Notes under the pieces: model-generated
Database searches by the model: none
Told to the model about the DNA's origin: nothing
What the model saw: only the letters and a program-made list of their open reading frames with translations
In this document: positions 25,717-35,343 of the stretch, piece after piece
How positions within the stretch are numbered: position 1 is the first letter of the stretch
Layout of the letters: each line of letters starts with the position of its first letter
Made by a program: the position numbers and the translations under genes
Origin: Phycisphaerae bacterium
GTDB lineage: Bacteria; Planctomycetota; Phycisphaerae; Phycisphaerales; SM1A02
NCBI GenBank assembly: GCA_002683195.1
Contig: NYSW01000099.1
Span: forward strand, 1 to 41,961
DNA length: 41,961 bases
Direction: 5' to 3'

Positions 25717-28700
25717 TCAGGAACCAGAACTCGGTATCACCCGACGAATGAGGTCGATCTCTCCCAGATCGAGCAGGCGGTCGATGTCGATTCGGGCCAC
25801 CAACAATCCGGCACCGGCGATGGTTGATTCGCCTTGAATCAGAAGACCGAGTTCTCCGATCATGGTCTTCGAGAGCATCACGTCCGAAGCGAGGAGGATC
25901 GTGACCTCGACCGTGGAATCATCGATCCAGGGACGGCCGTCGAGACCCAGAGTCGGAATCCCGTTCAAGGCCGAAACCGGCGCTCCGAGTGTCAACAGAA
26001 TCAATTGGCGATCGATCGTTCGAGCAATGCGATCAAGATCCCGCATCGATCCCGAGGGCGAGTCGACGACGGCACTTTCAAAGTCGGCACTGCCGATCAC
26101 CGGTGGTGCGGGAATTTCACGGGAGGCACTCCCTCTTCCTCGCCCCCGACCTCTCCCCCGCGAAGCAGGAACGGAGGCCGCCTGCTTTCGACTGGACGCG
26201 TTCTGATCAAACGAGGCCCGACCACCACCGCCACTTGAGGCACCAAATCGCCCTCCAGCACCAGATGATTTTCCTGAAATCGATTCCGAAGTCGAACCAG
26301 ATCCGGCCAACGAAGAGTTCCCTTCCCGGGCTGGAGCTTCGAATCTCCGTTCAGTGGCCGAGGGCACCATCGACTCATCAAGATCATCTCCGGTGGAAGT
26401 CTTCAGACCAACGGCCATGTCGAGACCGCGTCTCCGCACCGACGGGGGACAGTCATCACCGAAGAACCCGACCCAATCGGTTCCGTCGGGAAGCTCGATC
26501 GGAACGGTGACCAGCATCGGTCTTCCCTTGACCACCATCTTCGATTTCTCCACCGCTACGAAGCTGGTGAATGAAGTCACGATCGAATACGCCTCCCCGA
26601 GTGCGACCACCTCGGCCTCGACCTCTGGAGGCGTCGCGCCGCCTTCCACCGCGGCCAGATGCGACGCCAGCACCTCGTCGACCTTCGCTCGTCCCCAGAG
26701 GGTGGCGATCGAAGCATGGTCCGAGGAGTCTCGGGCGAAGGTCACGGGAATTCGCCGCTCGTAGGGGCCTGAACCGGTGTTCCCGGTGATGACCACCGTT
26801 CCCTGCACCGATCCTGAAGTCGGTGGTCGATATCGAGCATGAAGCATGATCGGACGGGCATCGAAGAGATCGGGAAGCAGACCCTCTGGATTCGCGGGCA
26901 GGATCCCATAGCACTCCACCCCTTCGATCTTCACTTCGATGTCCGTGAGAACCGGCGTCTGGATTCGTTTCGTCAGGCGATCGACGACCGCGTCGGCCCC
27001 GTCGGCGAGCAGTACGTAGTCGACGGCACCCCGTCCCTGGCGAGCCATCTCCTCGAGCAGGAATCGATTGACGCTGTTCCCGACTCCCAGGGCGAAGACC
27101 CGAGTGGATTTCGCGTTGTCACGCACCGCCTGCACGATCGCCTGATCGTTACCAACGTATCCATCGGTCATGAAGATCACGATCCGCATCGGATCCACCT
27201 TCGCCGAGACGCCGTCGGCGAGAATCGCGGTCTCGTCGAGCACCAGGGTCGCGGTATCCACTCGAAGAATTCTCCGACCGTCCTCGATGACCCATCGTCC
27301 ATCAAGGTCCACCTCGGTGTCCCCGTTGATCACCATGTTCACCACGCCGGCCGGGCGATCCGGCATCGAACCGTCGTACTGCACGTCCATGTCGTCACGA
27401 TTCGCGACGATCCCATCATCGTGCTTTCCAAGATCGGGCTTCGAGACCAATTGTCGAATGGCGAATGAACCGAAGGGAAGCCTGACCCGGACCGCCCGAC
27501 CGTCGGCCGGAAGATTCTTCAGTTCGTCGACGGTCATCGGAATGTCGCTTTCGATCGTCCGGGTCAGGGCTGCGTTGATCGCCTTCATCATCTCCGTGCC
27601 GCCGCCACCCTGGCGTGATTCGATGAATGCGTTCGCCAGGGCACGGTTTTCCGGAGGGGCCGATCGAGGCCGATCCCAGAGCATCCTGGTCGCGCCCGCG
27701 AAGGTGATGAGATTGAAGGAATCGTCCGGTCGCATGGAATCGATGGCCCTGGTCACCACCGCCTTCGCCTTCTCGATCGGAAATCCACGCATGGACCCCG
27801 ACGTGTCGAGCACGAAGACGAGCTCCCGCGGGCGAACACGTTCGGGCACGACCTTTTCCGGCGGTGACAACACCATGGTCAGATATCCGCCGTCAACCGC
27901 TTCGTTCCCATCACCCGAAATGACATGCGTGAACACGCTTTCCGCAATCGCATCATCGGCAAGCCGCCAACGAAGAACGAAGTCACGATTGGGAATCATC
28001 ACTCGATTCGCCAGGGTCACCTCGACCTTGCCCTCGCCATCACGCTTCTCCACGACTTCGTGAAGCGGCGCCTCGATTCCGACGATCGGTACGCCTCCAG
28101 TGTCGATTCGAACATCGATCGAAATGTCGTGGCCCGCTCGCTGGTCCGGTCGGACCGGCATCGGAGTGATGCGATCCGCATCCGGAACCTGATCGGTGTC
28201 CGCAGAGAAGTTCGAACCGGGAGCAGGTCCGGCGATCGATGCCCAACAGAACCAGCGATCGGCGATCTCCCCGAATCCCCCTTCGTAGAGCGTGAACTTC
28301 TCAAGCGTCACTTCTCCGGACATCCTGTCTCGCGTCTTCACGTCGTTGGCGGCGGTGTCGTAGACCACGCAACCACTCAGCACCGCCGACATGGCTTCGG
28401 TTCGAGGTTCGCTGATCGTTCCAGCGACCGCCGGACGGTCGATCCGCACGCCCGTGGTCAACGTCTCGAAGATTCGGTTCGGAGTCCATTTCTCCACCAT
28501 CGATGAATCGAATTCTTCCGGCGCCGACGCGACCCTCCGTTTCATCCAACTCGCAAACGTCAGACCATCGGATCCTTGATCCGGCCGCTTAAGAAAGTCC
28601 GACCAGTCCCGGGGGAGCGCGAAGGGAACGATGACCCCCGGTCCGCGAAGGATGATGCCGCGACGAACCGCCACACCCTCTGGAAGATCAGGCATCGATG

Positions 28701-29505
28701 ACGCGGAGGGAACACCAGGGATGTAACGCGGACCGACGACGGTCGGGAACTCGAACGTGTACTCACCATCACGAGCGTCGATCACCTCGAGGTAGCCGAT
28801 CTCGACCGAGACCGTCGCACCGGGAGCGATGTTCGCGACGGACTGGGTGAAGATGTTCGGTCGTTCCTGCTCGAGGAGGCTCGCGACGTAGCCGGCATCC
28901 CTCGCTTGTTCATACATCTGGCGCGCGAGCTTCCGCTCCTTGACTTCGCCCTCCACGATCCGCTCGTTTCCATCCGGATCGACGATCGTCATCATCATCC
29001 GATGCACCGCTCCTCGATTGGACATCGGAAATGTGTAGACCGCTTCGATCGGAATCTCGTAGGGATTGGCGTATCGCTGGGCGATGGAAACCGAGACGAT
29101 CGGCCCGCTGACCTCGGCTGCGACATCGGTGTGCTGAAGGGGGCAGGGGCCGATGAGCGCACCCTCCGCATCGAAGGCCTCCAACCTTCCACCATCGGGG
29201 ATCTGAAGTACGCCGGCCAGTGCCGCTCCCTGTGGCCCGGGCACGACCAGCAAGGCGAGCATCGCCACCAGCACGAAGAGTGCCGCCGCCAGCAGACCTC
29301 GCCCGGGAATGAGATCTGATTTCGTTCGATCGGACACTTGCACCTCGTGATCGAGACGACCGGCGATCTCCGGTCGGTCCTTCTGGAGCTCATCGAGCAC
29401 CCGATCCCGACCCGCACGAGCGGCCTCCACGTTGTCGGCGTGCCATTCGGCGAGGAGACGGTCGAGGTCGGCACCCACATCCTGATTCGAATTCTGTTCG
29501 TTCAT
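25717..29505 (-). CDS. Membrane-anchored VIT / VWA-domain protein encoded with an ECF sigma factor
   Basis: A 1262-residue protein. Residues 1-70 are charged and helical with no signal peptide, so they should be cytoplasmic; 71-89 is a single membrane helix; the rest should face outward. The VIT domain (about 115-245: SVSIAQRYANPYEIPIEAVY, EGEVKERKLARQMYEQA) leads to a VWA domain with the metal-dependent adhesion motif DTSGSM at 567-572. The VWA domain is interrupted by about 120 extra residues (about 652-770) before IVIFMTDGYVGND. A Gly/Arg/Ser low-complexity stretch (including GRGRGRGRG) precedes the C-terminal domain. GGAGG lies eight bases before the ATG, which overlaps the upstream sigma gene by 4 bases. 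The cytoplasmic N-terminus could act as an anti-sigma segment (inference). Confidence 0.87.
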   Translation of the reverse strand: MNEQNSNQDVGADLDRLLAEWHADNVEAARAGRDRVLDELQKDRPEIAGRLDHEVQVSDRTKSDLIPGRGLLAAALFVLVAMLALLVVPGPQGAALAGVLQIPDGGRLEAFDAEGALIGPCPLQHTDVAAEVSGPIVSVSIAQRYANPYEIPIEAVYTFPMSNRGAVHRMMMTIVDPDGNERIVEGEVKERKLARQMYEQARDAGYVASLLEQERPNIFTQSVANIAPGATVSVEIGYLEVIDARDGEYTFEFPTVVGPRYIPGVPSASSMPDLPEGVAVRRGIILRGPGVIVPFALPRDWSDFLKRPDQGSDGLTFASWMKRRVASAPEEFDSSMVEKWTPNRIFETLTTGVRIDRPAVAGTISEPRTEAMSAVLSGCVVYDTAANDVKTRDRMSGEVTLEKFTLYEGGFGEIADRWFCWASIAGPAPGSNFSADTDQVPDADRITPMPVRPDQRAGHDISIDVRIDTGGVPIVGIEAPLHEVVEKRDGEGKVEVTLANRVMIPNRDFVLRWRLADDAIAESVFTHVISGDGNEAVDGGYLTMVLSPPEKVVPERVRPRELVFVLDTSGSMRGFPIEKAKAVVTRAIDSMRPDDSFNLITFAGATRMLWDRPRSAPPENRALANAFIESRQGGGGTEMMKAINAALTRTIESDIPMTVDELKNLPADGRAVRVRLPFGSFAIRQLVSKPDLGKHDDGIVANRDDMDVQYDGSMPDRPAGVVNMVINGDTEVDLDGRWVIEDGRRILRVDTATLVLDETAILADGVSAKVDPMRIVIFMTDGYVGNDQAIVQAVRDNAKSTRVFALGVGNSVNRFLLEEMARQGRGAVDYVLLADGADAVVDRLTKRIQTPVLTDIEVKIEGVECYGILPANPEGLLPDLFDARPIMLHARYRPPTSGSVQGTVVITGNTGSGPYERRIPVTFARDSSDHASIATLWGRAKVDEVLASHLAAVEGGATPPEVEAEVVALGEAYSIVTSFTSFVAVEKSKMVVKGRPMLVTVPIELPDGTDWVGFFGDDCPPSVRRRGLDMAVGLKTSTGDDLDESMVPSATERRFEAPAREGNSSLAGSGSTSESISGKSSGAGGRFGASSGGGGRASFDQNASSRKQAASVPASRGRGRGRGRGSASREIPAPPVIGSADFESAVVDSPSGSMRDLDRIARTIDRQLILLTLGAPVSALNGIPTLGLDGRPWIDDSTVEVTILLASDVMLSKTMIGELGLLIQGESTIAGAGLLVARIDIDRLLDLGEIDLIRRVIPSSGS

Positions 29506-30101
29506 CGGGAGTCCTCCGGGCTGAGATCCTGAAGCATGTCTGCGAGATTGACTCGAGCCCGGGCAAGCAACTTGTAGAAGCCACTTCGGGAGAGGCCGAG
29601 CGCCCGCCGGGCCGCCGCGATCGGATCAGATTCGATGTAATGAAGATGGATCGCAAGACGCTGATCATCCGGAAGACGATCCAAGGCCGACTCCAGGACA
29701 TCGAATCGTTCCCGTCGTTCGAGGTCGGCCGTCGGAGACTTTTCGTCGACGAACCCTCGAGCATGGATCTTCTGATTCATCGCGGCCCCCTCGTGCTTGA
29801 GACGGCGTGCGAGCGCCCGCCTTCGTTCCTTGACCACGAATCCGGCGATGGTGCAGATCCAGGCCGCGAGCCGGGTGCAATCTTCCACGGTGTCCAGTTT
29901 GCGATAAGCACGGATGAAGACCTCCTGGGTCGCGTCCTCGGCCTCGGTCCGCGACCCATGCGGTCCACCGGGGCCGTGACGACGGCAGACCGAGAGCACC
30001 AATGGTGCATGCCGATCGTGGATCCGCCCGAAGGCTTCAAGATCCCCCGATCGAACGAGGTCCAGGTCATTGCAATCGTTCGTCGTCACTGACATGTCCA
30101 T
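29502..30101 (-). CDS. ECF-type RNA polymerase sigma factor, VIT-VWA unit
   Basis: A 199-residue sigma-70-family factor of the ECF class, with only regions 2 and 4. Region 2: DLDLVRSGDLEAFGRIHDRH, then EDATQEVFIRAYRKLD for core binding and AAWICTIAGFVVKERRR. Region 4: RLPDDQRLAIHLHYIESDPI and the helix-turn-helix AAARRALGLSRSGFYKLLARAR. GGAG lies eight bases before the ATG. Its stop overlaps the VIT-VWA start (ATGA), so the two are translationally coupled and that membrane protein is the likely regulator or output. There is no typical small zinc-binding anti-sigma gene beside it. Confidence 0.92.
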   Translation of the reverse strand: MDMSVTTNDCNDLDLVRSGDLEAFGRIHDRHAPLVLSVCRRHGPGGPHGSRTEAEDATQEVFIRAYRKLDTVEDCTRLAAWICTIAGFVVKERRRALARRLKHEGAAMNQKIHARGFVDEKSPTADLERRERFDVLESALDRLPDDQRLAIHLHYIESDPIAAARRALGLSRSGFYKLLARARVNLADMLQDLSPEDSR

Positions 30102-30242
30102 GGCCGGTCTCCGATCGCAGTCTCCACGAAGAAGGATGTTTCGTCCAAGATTTGAAGATGGGGCCCGATTTCAGACGTGGAATCCCCCCTTTCTCATGCC
30201 GAACGATGAGTCAAGGACCTGAGAAGATCGAAATTTGAAAGC

Positions 30243-30272
30243 GGCCACCCGCTCCGTGACGAGCGGGTGGCC
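30243..30272 (-). terminator. Terminator of the CHAT-subtilase unit
   Basis: A 12-bp perfect stem GGCCACCCGCTC / GAGCGGGTGGCC with loop CGTGAC lies 90 bases past the subtilase stop. On the minus strand it is followed by GCTTTCAAATTTCG. It separates the two sigma-headed units. Confidence 0.65.
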
Positions 30273-30361
30273 GATGACTTCAGTCGTCATGCCATCGAGA
30301 GGTTCTTCGATGTTCGCTCGGCAGCGATGCCGTGATCACGCCGAAGGAGACGGCCGTTGGA

Positions 30362-31858
30362 TCACGGACAAGGCGACCAGAGGGCCAACAACAGACCGAG
30401 GTCGGCAGCACCAACCACGAAATCACCATCGAGATCGGCGAGGTGCAGTCCGGGCGATCGTGGAACTCCGCCGAAACCGGCGAGCACCAGGCCAAGATCC
30501 GCCGCGTTGACGCAACCGTCTCCATTCAGGTCGCCGGGAGATGGAGCGAGGGGGCCGAAATCCGTCGCCACGGATGCCGAAATCCGCGGCCGAACGGCGG
30601 TGTCGCCGGGCAGAGCGATGACCTGATAGTGGTATGCCGCTCCCATCAATGCCGCGAGGGTGATCGGAATATCCGACGGACCGACTTCGGCGTTGGGCCA
30701 TTCAGGATGCTGCGCCCGCATGAGTGCCGCGACGCCGGCTGCAAAGCCGACGGAGAAACTCGTACCACGGCCGGCGCGATACTCGCTCTCTCCGCCCTCA
30801 CCAGGAACCGGACCGATCACCGATCGACGATCGTCGACCTGACCAAGCACCATCGAGACGGAACCCGGTGCAAGCGCATCAACCCCATCGCACCAGTTGG
30901 ATGTGAGCTCGAACTCATCCAGGTGATTACTGGCCGCCATATTCACGACCGAAGGGTGGGAAGCGGGGTAGTAGCAACCCAGTTCACCCCCGTTTCCGGC
31001 GGCGGCGAACACGATCACTCCGGAATCGTTGGCGTACTGGATCGCCTCATTGAGTATCTGGGACTGATTCGGAGTTCCGAACGCCAGCGTGATGATGTGC
31101 GCTCCTTTTTGCACTGCTGCCACGATTCCCGAGGCGGCGACGGACGTGCTGCCCTGGCCCTCGGAATCGAGTACCCGAATGGGCAGCAACCCGGCATCAG
31201 GCGCGACCAGGGAAACCAGCCCCGCCACGAAGGTTCCATGTCCCCGCATCAGATTGATCGCGCTGGGGTCTGAACTGTTCTCGTCATCGGGCGACGGATA
31301 TCCCGCCACGAAATTCGTACCGGCGGGAGAGACCCGGGAGGAAAGAGCCTCGTGTGTTCCATCGATCCCCGTATCAACCACGGCCACCAGCACTCCTCGT
31401 CCGGTTGATCGCTGATGCGCGTGATCCAGACCGAGCATGTCATGCGCATATTGACTGGCGAACTGGTCGTTCGCCATGCCCATGCCGCTCACCCAGAGGC
31501 TCCCGGTCTGTCCCCCCACGTTCTCCACCACGAGGTTGTTCTCCGACCATACGAGCTCACCACTTTCCACCGCGTCGTCGAGGATGTCCCAGACGGCGTT
31601 GGGATTTTCACCGATTTGAATGGATGGCAGACGATAGGTCTTGGTATTCAGAACCCTGTCGTTGCGGAGGAGCACGATCTCGCCCACCAGGACCTCCGCC
31701 AACCGAGTGAGAACATCCTCGCCGTACCGCACCAGCGCCGGTTTGATCACGATTTCGTCCGGGATCACCCAGGACGGTTGCTCGTCGGACTGAGCCGGAG
31801 CGGACGCCCCGAGGATCGCGGCTCCGATGATCGCTGGGATGACAGGGAATCTTCTCAT
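30362..31858 (-). CDS. Secreted subtilisin-like (S8) protease with C-terminal dockerin
   Basis: A 498-residue exported serine protease, numbered from the ATG at 31858 (GGAGAA seven bases upstream; MRRFPVIPAIIGAAILGASA signal peptide). A propeptide-like region (about 32-112) precedes the S8 domain. Its catalytic residues are visible: Asp162 in VVDTGIDGTHE, His207 in MRGHGTFVAG, oxyanion Asn289 in AAAGNG, and Ser367 in GRGTSFSVGFAAG. A type I dockerin closes the protein with two calcium loops (GDLNGDG at 442-448 and ADLDGDF at 474-480). The start overlaps the TPR-CHAT stop by 4 bases. A secreted protease made from the same message as an intracellular caspase-like protease is striking. No cohesin partner is encoded in the window. 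Confidence 0.92.
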   Translation of the reverse strand: MRRFPVIPAIIGAAILGASAPAQSDEQPSWVIPDEIVIKPALVRYGEDVLTRLAEVLVGEIVLLRNDRVLNTKTYRLPSIQIGENPNAVWDILDDAVESGELVWSENNLVVENVGGQTGSLWVSGMGMANDQFASQYAHDMLGLDHAHQRSTGRGVLVAVVDTGIDGTHEALSSRVSPAGTNFVAGYPSPDDENSSDPSAINLMRGHGTFVAGLVSLVAPDAGLLPIRVLDSEGQGSTSVAASGIVAAVQKGAHIITLAFGTPNQSQILNEAIQYANDSGVIVFAAAGNGGELGCYYPASHPSVVNMAASNHLDEFELTSNWCDGVDALAPGSVSMVLGQVDDRRSVIGPVPGEGGESEYRAGRGTSFSVGFAAGVAALMRAQHPEWPNAEVGPSDIPITLAALMGAAYHYQVIALPGDTAVRPRISASVATDFGPLAPSPGDLNGDGCVNAADLGLVLAGFGGVPRSPGLHLADLDGDFVVGAADLGLLLALWSPCP

Positions 31859-34704
31859 CGATGTTCTCCAAACACAGGCGCTTCTGACGAAAGGGAGGAG
31901 GTTTGCGAGTCGGCGTGAGCCGCCAGGCATGGTTCTGCACAGAAGAAGGAGGCCCAGTAGGCCGGGTGAGGTCTTTGAGCCCGAAGCGACTTCTGGGCTT
32001 CGGCCAACGAATGTCCGAGTACGACGTCTTTGCGATTCACCGCCTCCGCGATCGCCGCATGCATCGACGTCATGAGCGACGTCGACGCGGAATCATGGGC
32101 GCTCCAGAGACTCGCGACCACCGTTCGGGTGCCGCGGGTGGCGAATGCCCGAGCCAGACCAAGAATCTCGTTCGCACCCAACTGAGGGTGAAGACCGGTC
32201 TCGCAACCGGAAAGAATCACGACCGAAGGCGTTGCCGGCAACTCTCGAATGTCGCGTACCGTGACCCATCGATCCGCAAGGCGAAGACCACTGGACCGGG
32301 GAGAACCAGGGAGAAATCGTCCATGGCATGCGAGATGCGCGACCCTTGCTCTGGATAAGCCGGCGAGCACGGCGTCCGCGGTCGCAGCCTTGCCGTCCAG
32401 ACGGGTCACGTCGCGGTGGAAGGCCGCCACGTTGTCACCCTCATCCTGGATCAATGGCGCCCTCTCGTCGCTGACCGTCGCGACCACCACCCCCTCGCCG
32501 TGCACCCGTGTCGAAGCGAGTCGAATCGCCATCGCGGCCGAAGACGCCGTCGTGATCACGGTTCGATCGAGGACGTAGCCGTCGTCAGAGAGCAGGGCAT
32601 GGAAGGGGATGGCCGAGAGCGGCCCGTGCGGAATGAGCAGCCATCGAGATGCGGAACGCACCGAGGAAGGGAGTGGATCCACGAGCTGACGGTGGAGCGA
32701 TCGAAGCACCGCCTCGCACGCCAGATGCATGCGGGCCGCGACTCTGGGTCCCGGATCGCCTCGAAGTCGACGCCGACATTGGAAATGCAGTTCGGTCACC
32801 GCTTTGGAGATGTCCTCCACCGTGATCCCGGTGTCGACCACCTTCAACACCCCACCGAGAATGGTGAAGACCAGAAGACGTCCATCCGCCACGAAATACT
32901 CGATGAGCGCGGTATCGGCAGGAATTCTGCCCGCGACCTCTTCAAAGGACATCGTGGCATCGATCGAGGGTCGTCGACCCTCGGTTCCCAGCATCAATCT
33001 GTCCAGCTCGATCTCGATCGCATCGATTTCGTCCTGTCGAACATTCATTCGAGCTCGACGCTGATCTTCGAGTCCGTTCGGGTCCAGAGCCGCATAGAGA
33101 GCGAGCAGTCGGCGACGAAGCGCGACGACCGATTCCGATTCGTTCCCGGTTGATCCGGAATCAACGAATCGTTCCATGGTTCGCTCGACCAGGCCACGGT
33201 TTCGTGATCGCTCCATGACTTCGAAGGCCTCCTGAATCGAATCCGCATCACCGGAGTCGATGAGCCCTTCGACCAGCGATTCATAGGCCGCGGTTCGCGA
33301 GGCAAGGAAAGAGGAACGGATCCGATTCGCACCGAATCCCATTCGAATCCGCTCGATCAATTCGACCGCTTTCCGCGCCGTGCGAATTCCTTCCGAACGT
33401 CGACCTCCACGAATCTGAATTCGAGCGAGCCTTGATTCGCATTCGATCGAGAGCGGCGTCACGCGGAGTTCGGTCGCGATGGAACATGCTTGCTTCGCCG
33501 AGATGATCGCTTCCGGCCAACGAACCCTCGCCACGTGAAGTTCCGCCTCCATGGAGTGGCGACCAAGGCGGGTCACCGGCTCGTGATCATCGTCCACGAG
33601 AACCGCGAGCCGTGATTCCGCTGATTCCAACCGACGGGCGGCGATGCATGACTCGATCGCGATCAACATGGATCGGTTGGAGAGCCGACGATTTCCCAGA
33701 TCGAGAAATCGCCTCGAGGAAAGATCGGCGCGTTCGACCGCACTTTCAAATCGGCGGGACACGAGATCGATTCGAGCGAGGATCATGAGGGCCCGCGCAT
33801 GCTCGAACCTCATGTCACTCGCTTCCAGTGAATCGAGAACCGATTCGATCTGCTGCGTCGCTTCGTCAAGAAGCCCGGCTGATTCCAAGGCGTCACCGCT
33901 CTCGACCGTCAACCTGGCCGCATGACCGACCGCGCCGTGGTCCTCGCATCTTCGTCTCGCCTCGGTGAACAGATCGATGGCTTCTTCGAGTCGACCTTCC
34001 CGGCTGGCCACATCGGCACGATTGCCGGTCACGATGGCGGTAGCCAGTCCACCGTCCTCTCCCAGAAGTCGAAGGGACTCCTCGAAGGCTGAATCGGCGT
34101 CCCGCAAGTCGTCCAGAACGAAATGACATTCACCCAATGCATTCAAAGCATGGGGACGAATCGGGTCGTCCAGCACCAGTGCGGAGATCACCCGGTCCAG
34201 ATGTTCCAATGCCTGCCGGGGCTTTCCCTGCATCTTCCGGATGTTGCCCAGATTCAAGTCGACGCGTATCGCAAGGTCGGCGGCACCAGCCTCGAGCAAT
34301 TCGCGGCGGGCGGTCTCCCCGCCTTCGATGGCTTCATCCAGGAGTCCGGATTCGCATCTGGGATGCATCGCCGCCACCAGGGCGCGTGCCGCTTCGATGT
34401 CGTCACCGGCGGACCTCGCTCGCCTCCGAGCGTCCAGCGCCGTGAGAATCGCTTGATCATGGCGACCGAGATAGGCCTGTGCCGTGGTGATGGCTCGAAG
34501 TGTCCTCGCCATGGTCGCCTCGTCATCGAGGGCTTCCACGATCGCACGGCCGACATCGATCACTCTGGCCGCATCGCTTCCGACAAGTTTTTCGAGGTCC
34601 TGAATCAGGTTCCGACGTCTGGATTCAGAGCCCAGAACGGCTCGACGTCGCGTCGAATCCGCCTCCAGGAATGCATCGAGGATCGTCGGCTCGGATTGAC
34701 TCAT
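31855..34704 (-). CDS. TPR-CHAT caspase-like protease
   Basis: A 949-residue cytoplasmic protein. Residues about 50-480 are helical tetratricopeptide-type repeats (AQAYLGRHDQAILTALDARR, LGNIRKMQGKPRQALEHLDR, ADVASREGRLEEAIDLFTEA), followed by a linker (about 480-600). The C-terminal CHAT domain (about 620-930) is a clan CD cysteine protease with His794 in VAHLACHGRF and Cys834 in VVILSGCETG. CASLW-type core residues follow (RTVVASLWSAHDSAS), then a closing segment with HPAYWASFF. It has no signal peptide. It overlaps both neighbours by ATGA (34701-34704 and 31855-31858), so all three proteins are probably made together. Relatives include the TPR-CHAT subunit of type III-E CRISPR, but no CRISPR is present. 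Confidence 0.9.
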   Translation of the reverse strand: MSQSEPTILDAFLEADSTRRRAVLGSESRRRNLIQDLEKLVGSDAARVIDVGRAIVEALDDEATMARTLRAITTAQAYLGRHDQAILTALDARRRARSAGDDIEAARALVAAMHPRCESGLLDEAIEGGETARRELLEAGAADLAIRVDLNLGNIRKMQGKPRQALEHLDRVISALVLDDPIRPHALNALGECHFVLDDLRDADSAFEESLRLLGEDGGLATAIVTGNRADVASREGRLEEAIDLFTEARRRCEDHGAVGHAARLTVESGDALESAGLLDEATQQIESVLDSLEASDMRFEHARALMILARIDLVSRRFESAVERADLSSRRFLDLGNRRLSNRSMLIAIESCIAARRLESAESRLAVLVDDDHEPVTRLGRHSMEAELHVARVRWPEAIISAKQACSIATELRVTPLSIECESRLARIQIRGGRRSEGIRTARKAVELIERIRMGFGANRIRSSFLASRTAAYESLVEGLIDSGDADSIQEAFEVMERSRNRGLVERTMERFVDSGSTGNESESVVALRRRLLALYAALDPNGLEDQRRARMNVRQDEIDAIEIELDRLMLGTEGRRPSIDATMSFEEVAGRIPADTALIEYFVADGRLLVFTILGGVLKVVDTGITVEDISKAVTELHFQCRRRLRGDPGPRVAARMHLACEAVLRSLHRQLVDPLPSSVRSASRWLLIPHGPLSAIPFHALLSDDGYVLDRTVITTASSAAMAIRLASTRVHGEGVVVATVSDERAPLIQDEGDNVAAFHRDVTRLDGKAATADAVLAGLSRARVAHLACHGRFLPGSPRSSGLRLADRWVTVRDIRELPATPSVVILSGCETGLHPQLGANEILGLARAFATRGTRTVVASLWSAHDSASTSLMTSMHAAIAEAVNRKDVVLGHSLAEAQKSLRAQRPHPAYWASFFCAEPCLAAHADSQTSSLSSEAPVFGEHR

Positions 34705-35279
34705 GGCACGTTGATCGTCCCCATGACGATTTTCCCTTCTCCAAGACGAAACACGAGGTCGTATCGACCCTCAGGCAGATTCAGATCGAATCGGCCGGTC
34801 TCGTCTGTACGCCCGGTTTCCCGCAACTGTTCGGATTCTGGATCAAGAACCATGACTTCCACGGGCCCACCGAGACCGGACTCGCCATCAAGCTGGCCCC
34901 GAATCGTTGCGATAAGCCTGCCCTTGGGGTCTTTTCGAACCAGATCGACTTCGATCTCCAGGTCGAGTCGCAAGCCATCGACCCCGAGGGTGCACTGCCG
35001 AAGATCATCTCCCCGCAGTCCCATCGCCAGGGAAGGCCCATCATCGAAAAGCGGGGCCAGAATCCTCGCCGTGAGACGATCAAAGGTCTCCAACCAGGAC
35101 GGTCGCGGGTTCAACTCCTGCGCGAGGGCGGCCGCCTTGCGAAGAACCCCGGGCGGAATCGGATCCAGGGCGTCTTGCCGAATCGTCTCGATGGCCGCCT
35201 GGACGCCATCGTGGCCCGAGACTCCGATCGAACGTGCAAGCGATTCGGCCAGATCTCGAATTTCATCGGATGAACGCAT
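34701..35279 (-). CDS. Protein between sigma and CHAT: helical N-terminus, carboxypeptidase-regulatory-like C-terminus
   Basis: A 192-residue protein, no signal peptide or membrane helix. I chose the ATG at 35279 (AAGGA ten bases upstream); a longer frame from 35384 would overlap the sigma gene. Residues 1-85 are helical (DEIRDLAESLARSIGVSGHD, LPP-like IPPGVLRKAAALAQELNPRP). A middle segment (LRQCTLGVDGLRLDLEIEVD) leads into a beta-sandwich of the CarboxypepD-regulatory type (about 118-192: GRTDETGRFDLNLPEGRYDL). By position it is a candidate sigma-binding protein or CHAT substrate. Nothing in the sequence proves either. Confidence 0.72.
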   Translation of the reverse strand: MRSSDEIRDLAESLARSIGVSGHDGVQAAIETIRQDALDPIPPGVLRKAAALAQELNPRPSWLETFDRLTARILAPLFDDGPSLAMGLRGDDLRQCTLGVDGLRLDLEIEVDLVRKDPKGRLIATIRGQLDGESGLGGPVEVMVLDPESEQLRETGRTDETGRFDLNLPEGRYDLVFRLGEGKIVMGTINVP

Positions 35280-35343
35280 GGAGAACAGTTCCTTGGGCCT
35301 TTGTGGAGTGATGAGGCCGCCAGAGAAGGATCCGTACATCCCT

